41,058 nt of DNA. Origin: Gracilaria vermiculophylla. Lineage: Eukaryota; Rhodophyta; Florideophyceae; Gracilariales; Gracilariaceae. The notes under the pieces are model-generated. The model searched no databases. It was not told the origin of the DNA and was given only the letters and a program-made list of their open reading frames with translations. Location of the stretch: NCBI GenBank assembly GCA_019155205.2, contig JAHNZQ020003148.1, positions 576,098-617,155 on the forward strand. The letters run 5' to 3'. The position numbers and the translations under genes are program-made. Within the stretch, counting starts at the first letter, position 1. Each line of letters opens with the position of its first letter. Of the stretch, positions 1-8,698 are shown one piece after another.

Positions 1-1092
1 CTCACCGAGACGAACAACGAATCGCTGTTTTGATTCACTGCAATTGCTTCTCAAGCTCACTGGCCGCAAGATGAGTGTAAGGCCTGTTCACACGTAGACA
101 TATGGTGAAGGTTTTGAGCAGAAGCGTGTGTTTAATCATTCTACTCTCATTCAGACACTGTGCGACGTTGCAATTGAAAACGGTGTGTCAGCAAGCGGGC
201 GCACGCAGAACAACATGAACATCGAAAGCGTGAGCGCTGTGGAGTGATGCTCAATTGAAAGAATGTTTGGCATTGTGTTGTGCGCAACGGCAGTCGACGG
301 TTTGAGCAGCGAAAGCGTTGCAATTGACCGTCGTGTGTAACGTCGTGTGTCTAGAGCAACGTTGGTGGTGAGCAAAGCTCGGCAGCGACCGTGGGCGTGA
401 GCAGCCTTTTGATCGGTACTGTTCATGTTGTAAAACTGTTACGCTTGGTTGGCATTCATGTTTAAGTGTACCAGGCGACGGGAGAGCAGATTGTATTTTG
501 ACGAGGAGGGATGAGTTTGTGGAGGTTTTGAAACGGAGACAGTGGAAACTCGGGAGGGAGGTGCAACACGTCGAATACAGATGACAAGAGTGCATTGCGA
601 CTTTGAAGTTGACGGTGGTATGAGTGCATGCATGGAAAATACTTGGTGGCAGCTGAGGAATGGAAGCAGAGAAACATGGGGTGTGTAAAAAACGTGGTGC
701 ATGGAAGGGTGAGGAGTGAGGCGGAAGGGTGTGATTAAGAGTGGGACTGAAAAGGTGCAAGGACAGCGTGAAATGATAATGAAGTGTGTGTTTTGGGGGA
801 TGTGTTGTTTGTTTCACATTTACTGTGCAGAACGGTACGGCAGTGGCGAACAGCTCAGTGGGCACCAGTAGTGCGGTGAGAGGGAGGCATCAAGCAAGGA
901 TGGGAACGGCGGTGAAGCGGTGCGCCGTGCAGTGGTACGTTGGATGTTTTTCCAAAAAGTGGATGATAGATGATGAACGAAAGTGACTGATTGAGATGGT
1001 TACGCTTGAGCGTCACAAGCGCGGCAAGCAGGGGCGATGGACGGGGGAGGAAGAGAGAGGTGAAAAGAGAAGAGGAGGTACGGCGGCGGTAG
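1..1092. other. Stretch without a supported gene
   Basis: This segment is of ordinary composition for roughly the first 1 kb and becomes GC-rich near 1080. Open frames exist on the minus strand, but they have no recognisable domain and overlap each other in several frames, so I do not call a gene. The words GCAATTG and CAATTGA recur several times between 40 and 330. The 3' end of the ferredoxin/DnaJ-Zn gene borders it at 1093. Confidence 0.5.
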
Positions 1093-1651
1093 CTAGCGCG
1101 TGCGCACGGCGACGACGCCCGAGCCCTGGCAGTCGCCGCAGCGCAGGCGGCCCGTGCCGGCGCACAGGGCGCAGACGTAGGCGGCGCGCTGGCCGGCGCC
1201 GTCGCAGGCGTCGCAGGCGAGCAGGCCGCGGCTGGCGCAGGCGCGGCACGGGGCGCGGCGCGCGGCGGCGCGCGGGCGCGGGGCGGCGCGCGGCACGTAC
1301 TCGGTGTCGAGGTTGTCGAAGCGCGCCATGGGGTTGGGCGCGCGCGCGGCGAGGCGCATGCGCGCCACGTCGACGACGAGCAGCGGCGAGCCGTCGGGGG
1401 CGGCGGCGCGCGTCTGGCAGGCGCGCACGGTGCGGCGGCCGGCGGGGGCGGCGGCGTCCAGCACGTCGCACGTGCACGAGGCGCACACGCCGGTGCGGCA
1501 GGCGCGCGGGATGTGCACGCCCACCGAGTCGCCCACGGCGAGCAGGTTGTCGGCGGGGTTGGCGGCGGCCACGACGGCGTCGCCGGACGGCGTGTTGATG
1601 AAGCGCACGGCCACCTCGCCGGGCCTGAGGCGGTAGTCGCGCGGCGGGTCT

Positions 1652-1695
<44 letters not shown>

Positions 1696-1830
1696 GGCGA
1701 CGGGGGGGGCGGCGCGCGGCGCGCGCGGCGGCGCGGGCGCGCGGCGCGCGCAGCGCCGTCTGGCGGTGCGCGGCGCGCGCGAGCGCGCGGGCGGCACGGG
1801 CAGCGCGCGAGCAAACGCGGGCGTCGTCAT
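1093..1830 (-). CDS. Ferredoxin-like 2Fe-2S domain fused to a DnaJ-type zinc finger, probably plastid-targeted
   Basis: The 245-residue protein joins two redox/metal modules. Residues 1-60 are basic and Ala/Pro/Arg-rich, like a plastid transit peptide. Residues about 70-160 resemble a plant-type 2Fe-2S ferredoxin with the cluster motif CRTGVCASC (C111, C116, C119) and a fourth Cys in ACQT at 138. The C119-C138 spacing is much shorter than the roughly 29 residues usual in photosynthetic ferredoxins. Residues 195-238 carry four CxxCxxxG units (195/198, 206/209, 220/223, 231/234), the DnaJ cysteine-rich domain, but there is no J domain. DnaJ-Zn modules alone act as thiol oxidoreductases or chaperones in plastids (LQY1, BSD2, PSA2 families), so an electron-transfer-coupled disulfide or assembly role is plausible; this is inference. 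The ATG at 1830 is chosen because the frame upstream of it is low complexity and lies inside the divergent promoter. The gene has no intron and near-total GC3. Confidence 0.8.
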
Positions 1831-2026
1831 GTTGGGGGCGGGCGGCAGGCGGCGCGCCGCGGTGCACGGCGGCGGCGGCCACACGGGATCAAATGCGTTG
1901 GCGCATTTGACGGTGCGGCTGCGGCGGTGGCGGGCGGCACGCACGTGGCAGCGGCGGCGCTCGGCGCTTTTTGGGCGCGCGCGCGCGCGCACAGCGCGGC
2001 GGCGCTGGCGCGGCGGCGCGGCGGCG
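1831..2026. promoter_or_regulatory. Bidirectional promoter with a 9-bp inverted repeat
   Basis: Only 196 nt separate the start codons of the minus-strand ferredoxin fusion and the plus-strand SWIM-RING gene. An inverted repeat TCAAATGCG / CGCATTTGA with a 4-nt spacer lies at 1889-1910, close to the centre, in the only AT-containing patch of this promoter. A symmetric protein-binding site is the simplest reading. No TATA box is evident on either side. Confidence 0.5.
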
Positions 2027-2105
2027 ATGGCGGGCGCGGCGGGGGCGGCGTCGACGCGAATGACGCGCGCGCTCAACGAGCGCATGTACTTTATCCAGCA
2101 GCTGC

Positions 2106-2136
<31 letters not shown>

Positions 2137-2753
2137 GGCGCGGCGCAGCTGCTACTTGGTGTGCGGGCAGAGCGGCAAGCTGTACACGGTGTGGGTGCCG
2201 CGCACGGGCGAGGGCGAGCAGCGCGCGCGGTGCAACTGCATGGACCACGTGATGCGGCGCACGGTGTGCAAGCACCTGCTGTTCGTGGCGCTGCGCGTGC
2301 TGCGGGCGGCGGCGGCGACGCTGCCCGCGCGCGCGCGCGGCGACGCGGCGCTGGCGGCGCTGGGGCGGCGGCTGCGCCCGCTGGCGGCGCGGCGCGCCGA
2401 GAGCGACGCGCCCGCGCGCGTGCGGCGCGCCGCGCTGCGCGCGCTGCCGGCGGCGGCGGCGGCGGCGGCGGCGGGGCGCGTGGCGCGGCGGCGCGTGCGC
2501 GACGGCGACGAGTGCGCCATCTGCTGCGAGCGGCTGCGCGGCGAGCGGCTGGCGTTCTGCGCGCTGCGCTGCGGGCGCGCCGTGCACGCGGCGTGCTTTG
2601 CGCGCTACCGGCGCGCCAGCGCCGACGCGCGCTGCGTGCTGTGCCGCGCCGAGTGGCGCGACGGCGCGGCGCGCGCCGCCGTTGCGCGCCGCGGCGTGCT
2701 GCGTGGCGGGCGGCTGGTGGTGGTGCGCGAGGCCATTGGCGGCGGCCTTGCGC

Positions 2754-2803
<50 letters not shown>

Positions 2804-2980
2804 TCGCGCGGTGACGGCGCCGAGGACGGCGACGGCGACGAGCCGTGGCGGGCGCCGACGCGGCGTGGCGCCAAGCGGCGGCGCGCGGCGGCGGCAGCGG
2901 CGGAGGCGGTAGGCGCGGCGGCGCCACGCGCCGCGCGCAAGCGGCGCCGACAGCCGCCGCGCCGATTTACAGCACAATAA
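2027..2980 (+). CDS. SWIM zinc finger plus RING finger protein (putative E3 ubiquitin ligase)
   Basis: The predicted product is 317 residues. An acidic Asp run (28-34) is followed by a SWIM zinc finger with the CxC...CxH pattern (C69, C71, C81, H83). A RING finger follows at about 163-206 (C163, C166, C178, C182, H187, C190, C203, C206). SWIM plus RING occurs in ZSWIM2/MEX-like E3 ligases, so ubiquitin transfer is the likely role; the substrate is unknown. The C-terminus is low complexity, with an Asp-Gly repeat coded by GACGGC hexamers (about 2755-2802) and a basic Arg/Lys-rich tail that could act as a nuclear localisation signal. The frame opens further upstream, but the ATG at 2027 is the first that precedes conserved sequence. 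The stop codon TAA lies inside an AATAAA hexamer (2976-2981). The gene is intronless with extreme GC3. Confidence 0.8.
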
Positions 2981-3021
2981 AGGCGGCTGCGCGGCAGCAG
3001 CGCGCCTTTTTTTTTTTTTTT
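2976..3021 (+). terminator. AATAAA overlapping the stop codon, followed by a T run
   Basis: AATAAA at 2976-2981 contains the SWIM-RING stop codon. A GC-rich imperfect hairpin and a T run (about 3007-3021) follow within 40 nt. If used, cleavage would leave a very short 3' UTR. The hexamer may also be fortuitous. Confidence 0.4.
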
Positions 3022-3025
3022 CTCC

Positions 3026-3056
<31 letters not shown>

Positions 3057-3249
3057 GCACTGTTAAGCGGCGCTGGCGCGCGGCGGGTAGCGCGCGGGCG
3101 CAGCGACGGTGCCGCCATCCGTCGCCGCTCTCGCGCCCCGCGCCCGCGCCCGCGCCCGCGCCCCGTGCTCGTCCTGCGCGCCTCCGCTGTCGCGCGCGCG
3201 CCCGCCCCCCCCGCCGCCGCCCCCCGCCCCCCGCCCCCGCGGCGCGCCC

Positions 3250-3474
3250 ATGGACGTGCTGCTGGCGGCGGCCGAGTCGCTGCGCGCGCGCGAGATCAAC
3301 GAGCTGCACGCGCGCGCCGGCAAGATCCACAAGCTGCACGTGAAGCGGAAGCGCGGCGTGTTCCGCTGCGACAAGTGCGCGTCCGTGTTCGGGCTGCGCC
3401 ACAACCTGCTGAGGCACGAGGTAAGTGCGCGCCCCGCCCGCGCCGCGCCGGCCGCGCTCTGACCGCCCGCCCCG

Positions 3475-3535
<61 letters not shown>

Positions 3536-3923
3536 CGCGCAGCGCACCATCCACCAGCGCCGCCGCGCGCTGCGGTGCGCGCGCGGCGGCTGCGGCGCCG
3601 CCTTTGCGCGCCGCGCCGAGCTGCTGGCGCACCGCGCCGCCGCGCACGGCCGCACGGCCGCCGCCGCCGAGTGCGCCGACGTGCTCACGCTGGTGCGCGC
3701 CGCGCCCGCCACCAGCGCGCCAGCGCCCGCTGCGCCAGCGCCCACTGCGCCAGCGACCTCTGCTGCGGCGAGCACCGCGGCTGCGCCCACCGCGGCTGCG
3801 CCCACCGCGCCAGCGCCCACCGCGCCCGCGCGCGCGGCAGCGGCAGCGGCAGCGTGCAGCGCGCCAGCGTGCGGGGCGCGCGCGGCGCCGGCGGCGGCGG
3901 CGGCGGCACGCGGCAGCGCGTAA
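3250..3923 (+). CDS. C2H2 zinc-finger protein, two exons
   Basis: Exons 3250-3420 and 3543-3923 join in phase 0 (GAG|GTAAGT ... GCGCAG|CGC) to give 183 residues. Exon 1 encodes a basic segment and the first finger (C40, C43, H56), and its last His is supplied by exon 2 (RTIH). Splicing therefore rebuilds an intact C-x2-C-x12-H-x4-H finger, strong support for the intron. A second finger follows (C69, C74, H87, H92, the latter spacing C-x4-C). The remaining roughly 80 residues are Ala/Pro/Thr-rich repeats. A DNA- or RNA-binding role is likely; targets are unknown. The 122-nt intron contains an uninterrupted run of 60 C (3475-3534) in the place of the polypyrimidine tract. Confidence 0.72.
3475..3534 (+). 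repeat. 60-nt poly-C run inside an intron
   Basis: An uninterrupted cytosine homopolymer ends eight nucleotides before the acceptor AG (3541-3542) of the C2H2 gene. Its exact length is likely to vary between reads and strains. The C strand could form an i-motif and the opposite strand G-quadruplexes. Confidence 0.9.
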
Positions 3924-4004
3924 AGTTGACTGCGGCGCTATTGGCGCGCGCCTTTTTTCTGAGCGCGGCGCGCGCCGCGGCCAACAAGTGGCGCGCACTG
4001 CGCA

Positions 4005-4010
4005 TTTATT
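4005..4010 (-). terminator. Poly(A) signal AATAAA of the HA-repeat gene
   Basis: AATAAA on the minus strand lies about 50 nt downstream of the stop codon of the HA-domain gene, in an AT-richer patch between two convergent genes. Confidence 0.55.
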
Positions 4011-4058
4011 AGAGTTACGGCTCGCGTTGCGTCGAGTGTGTTAGTGGGTGCTATGCAA

Positions 4059-4296
4059 TTACAGTTGTGCGTCGTCGCATGTTAGTGAGTCAACGGTACA
4101 TTGGTCCAGCAGGCACGGCGTGTCGCGGCTGAACAGCTGCTCCAGCTCGTCGCTGCCCACGGGCGGCAGCGCCGCCGCCGCGTCCAGCGGCCCCCCCTCC
4201 AGCAGCCCCCCGCCCATGCCCATCCCCATGCCCATGCCCATTCCCATCCCCATCCCCATCCCCATCCCCATGCCCATGCCCATGCCCATGCCCGCC

Positions 4297-4327
<31 letters not shown>

Positions 4328-5617
4328 CCGCCCCCATGCCCATGCCCACTGTGCTGCCCATTGTGGCGGCGCCCATTGCCGTGCCCGCCGCCGCGCCCAG
4401 CGCGTCCGCCGCGCCGCCGCCGCCGCCGCCTTCGCCGCTGCCGCTGCCGCCGCCGCCGCCGCCGCCGCCGTCGTCCAGCAGCGGCGGCGGCAGCAGCGGC
4501 GCGCCCCACGGCGCCAACATGAGCGCGTCGGCCGCGGCGCCGTCCGCGTCGGCCGCCGTGGGCGACGCCATGTCGGCGAACAGCACGTCGGTGGACAGCG
4601 GCGAGCAGCTGCTGTCGCCAAACAGCTCCAGGTCGTCGCGCAGGTAGCCGGCGCCGAACGGCAGCTCGCCCGGCAGCATGAGCATGCTGCACGCGTCGTG
4701 CGCCGCCGCGCCCGCCGCGCCCGCCGCGCCCGCCGCCGGCTCGCACAGCGCCGCCGCGGCGGCGGCGGCGGCGGCGGCGCAAGGCGCCCTGTCGGGCGCC
4801 TTTTCGGGCGTGGTGTGCGCCGACGACACCACCGAGCACGCCGTGTGGTTGCTGCTGGCGCTGGCGGCGCTGGCGGCGGACGCGGCGGCGGCGGCGGCGG
4901 CGGCGGACGCGGCGGCGGCGGCGGCGGCAGCGGCGGCGGCGTTGGACGAGCGCGAGCGCGAGTTGGACGGGTTCCACACAAAGCCCAGCGACTGCAGGCG
5001 CGCCTCGCGCGACGCGCTGAGCTTGCCCTTGCGCTTGCACTGGCGCTGCGTGTTGACCCACCAGCCGAGCTCGCCCTCGTTGAACGGCACGCTGGCGTGG
5101 CCGCGCTGGCGCCGCCACTGCACCAGCCGCTTGAACTTGTCCTCCCAGTCCGCCTCGGCCGTGCTCCACGTGAAGTTGAGGCTGTCCAGCGCGGCGATCT
5201 TCTCGGCCGACAGCTTGCCGCGCTTGCGCAGCTGGCGCTGCTTGGACACCCACGTGCCCAGCTCGCCCTGCGCAATGGGCACGGCGCAGTGGCCGTGCGC
5301 CTTCTTCCACGCGCTCAGCTTGCGGAAGCGCTCCTCCCACATCGCCGTCACCGTGTTCCACACAAAGTTGATGGCGTTGAGCGCGTGCTCGCGCGCGCCG
5401 TCCAGTTCTGCGCCGCCGCCGTGGTCAGAGACGGTTTTGCATGCGATTTTTTGTGCGCGTGTGTGCGAGCACTTACTTGCCGTGCGCTTCAGCTCGCGCT
5501 GGCGCGCCACCCACCGCCCGAGCGCGCCCTCGGCCTTGGGCACGCACGTGTCGCCGTGCTGCGCGCGCCACCGCAGCAGCTGCTCGTAGCGCGACTCCCA
5601 CGTCGGGTTGAGCGACC

Positions 5618-5648
<31 letters not shown>

Positions 5649-5789
5649 AGCCGCAGCCGCAGCCGCACCCGGCCGCCGCGGCGACGCACCGCCGCCGCCG
5701 CCGCCGCCGTCGCGCGCGCGCTTGCGCTCGCCGTGGCGCCGCGCGCCGTCGCGCTCGCCGTCCAGCGCCGCGGAAAACAAGCTGCACAT
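4059..5789 (-). CDS. Protein with three helicase-associated (HA) repeats
   Basis: Exons 5477-5789 and 4059-5407 give about 553 residues. Three HA domains of about 60-65 residues follow one another (roughly 61-255). Each has the pattern W-x-RF-x-L-x-W, HG-x-x-VP, LG-x-WV-x-QR, G-x-L and a closing F-x-W; examples are LGRWVARQREL, LGTWVSKQRQL and LGWWVNTQRQ. The 69-nt intron (5408-5476, GTAAGT...GCAG) is in frame, but its removal restores the first HA repeat across the join (KRTA|KLDG). HA domains are small helical nucleic-acid-binding modules found at the end of some helicases and in many stand-alone algal proteins. The C-terminal half is low complexity (Ala, Ser and Gly runs, then a Met-Gly repeat coded at about 4214-4350). 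No helicase motor is present. ATG 5789 is preferred because TATTAAA and CCAAT words lie upstream. Confidence 0.78.
4214..4350 (-). repeat. ATGGGC hexamer array coding a Met-Gly repeat
   Basis: The plus strand shows GCCCAT and CCCCAT hexamers in tandem with a few interruptions. It is translated on the minus strand as alternating Met and Gly in the C-terminal tail of the HA protein. It is probably a replication-slippage product. Confidence 0.85.
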
Positions 5790-5867
5790 GGCCGCGCCGC
5801 GCGTGTGCACTGCGCCGCCGCCGCCCGCCGCGCCCGCACCGCCGCCGCCGCCGCCGCGCCGCGCGCG

Positions 5868-5919
5868 TTTAATAGCGCCGCGCGCGCGCCCTTCAGCCAG
5901 CGCGCGCGTTTGAAATTGG
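5868..5919 (-). promoter_or_regulatory. TATA-like and CCAAT words upstream of the HA-repeat gene
   Basis: Read on the minus strand, CCAAT (5915-5919) is followed about 40 nt later by TATTAAA (5868-5874), about 80 nt before the chosen ATG at 5789. These are the only AT-containing words in a strongly GC-rich stretch, which supports a promoter here and the shorter start. Confidence 0.45.
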
Positions 5920-5923
5920 CGCT

Positions 5924-5958
<35 letters not shown>

Positions 5959-6171
5959 GCGCGTGCGTCCCCGCCGCCAGCCGCCGCCAGCCGCCGCGCG
6001 CGCGCCGCCGCCGCCGCCAGCGCGCGCGCGCCGCGGGGCCACGGCCGCGCGCGCCGCGCCTGCGCGCGGGGCGCGCCCGCGGCCGCTTTTGACGCGCGCG
6101 CCGCCGGCTTAGAGCGCGCGCCGGCGGTGGAGGGGCGGCGCGCGCGCGCGCGCGCCCCCATCGGCCGCGCC

Positions 6172-6252
6172 GCTGCGCCCGCTGCGCCCGCTGCGCCGGC
6201 TGCGCCGGCTGCGCCGGCTGCGCCCGCTGCGCCGGCTGCGCCCGCTGCGCCC
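6172..6252 (+). repeat. 9-bp tandem repeat GCTGCGCC(C/G), nine copies
   Basis: Nine contiguous units differ only at the last base. They lie about 400 nt upstream of the HA-gene start codon. CCG/CCGCCG microsatellites border the array. It may be promoter-associated or neutral slippage. Confidence 0.85.
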
Positions 6253-6385
6253 GCTGGCTGCGCCGCCGCCGCCGCCGCCGCTGGCTGAAGCCGCCGCCGC
6301 CGCCGCCGCCGCTGCGCTCAGCGCGCGCGCGCCCCGAGCGCCGCCGCGCCCCTCGCCGCCGCCGCGCGCGCCGCGCGCCCGCCGC

Positions 6386-6417
6386 CGCGCGCTACGTAGC
6401 GCGCGCGCATGACGTCA
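6386..6417. promoter_or_regulatory. 20-bp perfect palindrome followed by CRE-like TGACGTCA
   Basis: CGCGCGCTACGTAGCGCGCG (6386-6405) is a perfect palindrome with a TACGTA core. TGACGTCA, the bZIP CRE consensus, follows at 6410-6417. The site lies between the 3' end of DOA10 and the upstream region of the HA gene, both minus strand. The flanking GC alternation makes the outer arms less informative than the core. Confidence 0.4.
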
Positions 6418-6593
6418 ACGCGCGCTGTAAACGCAATCGCGCGCCGCGCCGTGCACCGCTCGCGCGCCGCGCGTCGCCACGCGTCGCCGCACGGCGCGTG
6501 CGCGCGCGCGCGCGCGCGCCGCGTGCCGCCGCCAGCCGTGCGCCGCTGAGCCGCGCCGCGCCAGCCAGCCGCGCCTTTGCTCTCTCGCCTTCA

Positions 6594-6620
6594 ACACAAC
6601 AACAACAACAACAACAACAG
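6594..6620 (+). repeat. CAA trinucleotide repeat
   Basis: A CAA/ACA microsatellite lies just past the DOA10 stop codon, so on the transcribed strand it reads as TTG repeats in the 3' UTR. Confidence 0.8.
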
Positions 6621-6657
6621 CAACTCGGCGGCGCCCTGTCTCAACCGCCCCTCTTCT

Positions 6658-8664
6658 TTACCCCCCCGCCGCGCGCCCGTCCCCAAAGTTGTACAGCCGC
6701 TTGCCCACCAGGTACTTGTCGTCGCGAATCGAGTCGTGCAACTCGCGCACCACCGACACGCAGTAGCGCCCCGCCTGCACGCAGCAGTAGCAGCACGCAA
6801 TCACCACGTACGCGTACCGCTGCACCTCGTCGCACACCCACTGCGCCACCCCCACCGCGGGCAGCACCCCCCTGGACACCGAATACGGCACGCTCAGCGC
6901 CGTCACAGCCCACGCCCACACCGGCACCACCACCTCGCGCATCGTGCGCCAAAAGTTCGCGTCCAGCCCCGCCAGCTCCCCTTCCTTCGCCCTCAGCACC
7001 CGCTCCCTCCACGTGGCCCCCAGCCCCCCCGTGGCCGCAATGCACGACCACACCTTGAGCAGCAGCAGCCCCAGCGCCCAGTCCTGGTGCAGGCAAAAGT
7101 ACGCCGTCTCATTCCCCGACACGCGCACCGGAACAAACATCAACTCAAACAGCACCCCCGTCATCAGCGGAATCATCCCCAACCAAATCGAAATCATCAC
7201 CGCCCCCTTCGCCGCAACCACCACGTACGGCATCCCCGTCCAAATCATCCTCATCGTGTCCAGCGTGCGCACGTACCGCCCCAGCTTGCACACCGCGTTC
7301 ACGCTCCCCAGCAGCACATTCAGCCCCAGCAGGAACGGGTGCAGGTCGTGCCGCACCGCCAGCCCCACCGCGCTCATCAGCCATCGCCCCACCACCGTCG
7401 GAATCGCCACCGCACAGCTTTCCACCACCACCACTGTTGCCCACCCCGCCGCAATCATCACCGCCGCACGCACACCCATCAGTCTCCCCTCCTCTCCGTA
7501 CTCCTCCTCCTCCTCCTCCCCCTCCTCCTCCTCCGCCTCCTCCGCCTCCGCCTCCTCCGCCTCCTCCGCCTCCGCCTCCTCCGCCTCCTCCGCCTCCTCC
7601 GCCTCCTCCTCCTCCTCCCCCAACCGCTCGCCGTTCGCATGCGCCACACCACCCGCGCGCCCCGCCGCAACCCCGTTCCCGTTCGCCGCTTGGTTCGCGT
7701 CCCCCTCCTCCTCCCTCACCACCACCTCCCGAATACCCAGAACCGACGACACCCCGCGAATCCACGCAGACACCAACAGCTGCACCGACACCTCCGGCCG
7801 CCCAAAGTACAACAGCCGCATCAGAGGGCCAATCAGCAAGTTGCCAAACGGCACGTCGATCAGGATGTGCGAAAAGTCTTCCGAGCGGAACGGGAACACG
7901 TGCGGCAAAACCCTCAGACACACCTGCCCGGGCACGTACACAAGCGCCACGATAAGCGGCACGTAGATGAGCACACTCAGACACATTCGCCGCGCATGCC
8001 TGGACAGCGGCTTCTCAACCAGCTCGCGGAACGGGTGGAATTCCGGGTCGTCGGGGTTTCTCAAAAACCACAGCAGCTCCGGCCGAATCACCTCTCGCAA
8101 AACAGATATGAATAAAGAAATGTGTGCCATGTACACGATCCCCAAAACCCAGTGCCCGCCCGTGCATGTCCACGGCGATTGGCGGCAGTACGCTAGTCTA
8201 GACTGTGTTGTTCCGCCAAACAGTTCCAACGTGCAAATGTCCAGCCACCACCCACATCCCAGCGGAAACACCCCGAATTCAAACACAATCAGCACCACAA
8301 TCTTGATAAACGTCGCCGCATATCTCAGCATTCGCGCGATTTGCCGCGTGATTGGAGAGTCCAGTCTGGGATAACGGTGTCGCAGCAAAGAAATCGCCCC
8401 CACGTACACAACCGAAACCAGTGCAATCATTCCATACCCGAGCAGCACAATGAAAAAGTTGTCAATGTACGATACCAGTGGCTGCTCCTGTTCTCCTGCA
8501 ATCATCGATTCGTTCACAACAGTTTGAAAACCTCCACTCAGCATCGAACCCCCGTTCAAAACCTCCGACGATCCTTCAATGTTTGCAGACGTTGACCGCT
8601 CCGCGCTCAACCCAATGCTCATGTTGCGCATTGCAATATAACCAGATGGTGTTGATGATGATGA

Positions 8665-8698
<34 letters not shown>

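Noticed and set aside
151..865. Overlapping minus-strand open frames of 87-204 codons
   Set aside because: No recognisable domain, several frames open at once and no start or promoter context; they look like chance frames.
1513..2814. Long plus-strand Arg/Gly/Ala frame of over 400 codons
   Set aside because: It is a shadow of the ferredoxin and SWIM-RING genes in CG-only sequence, where stop codons are rare in all frames.
2990..3021. Hairpin plus T run resembling a rho-independent terminator
   Set aside because: The genome is clearly eukaryotic; this is more likely a chance GC hairpin next to a T homopolymer.
7437..7955. Plus-strand polyproline frame and the matching minus-strand polyglycine frame
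   Set aside because: Both are out-of-frame readings of the Glu/Ala repeat in the DOA10 gene.
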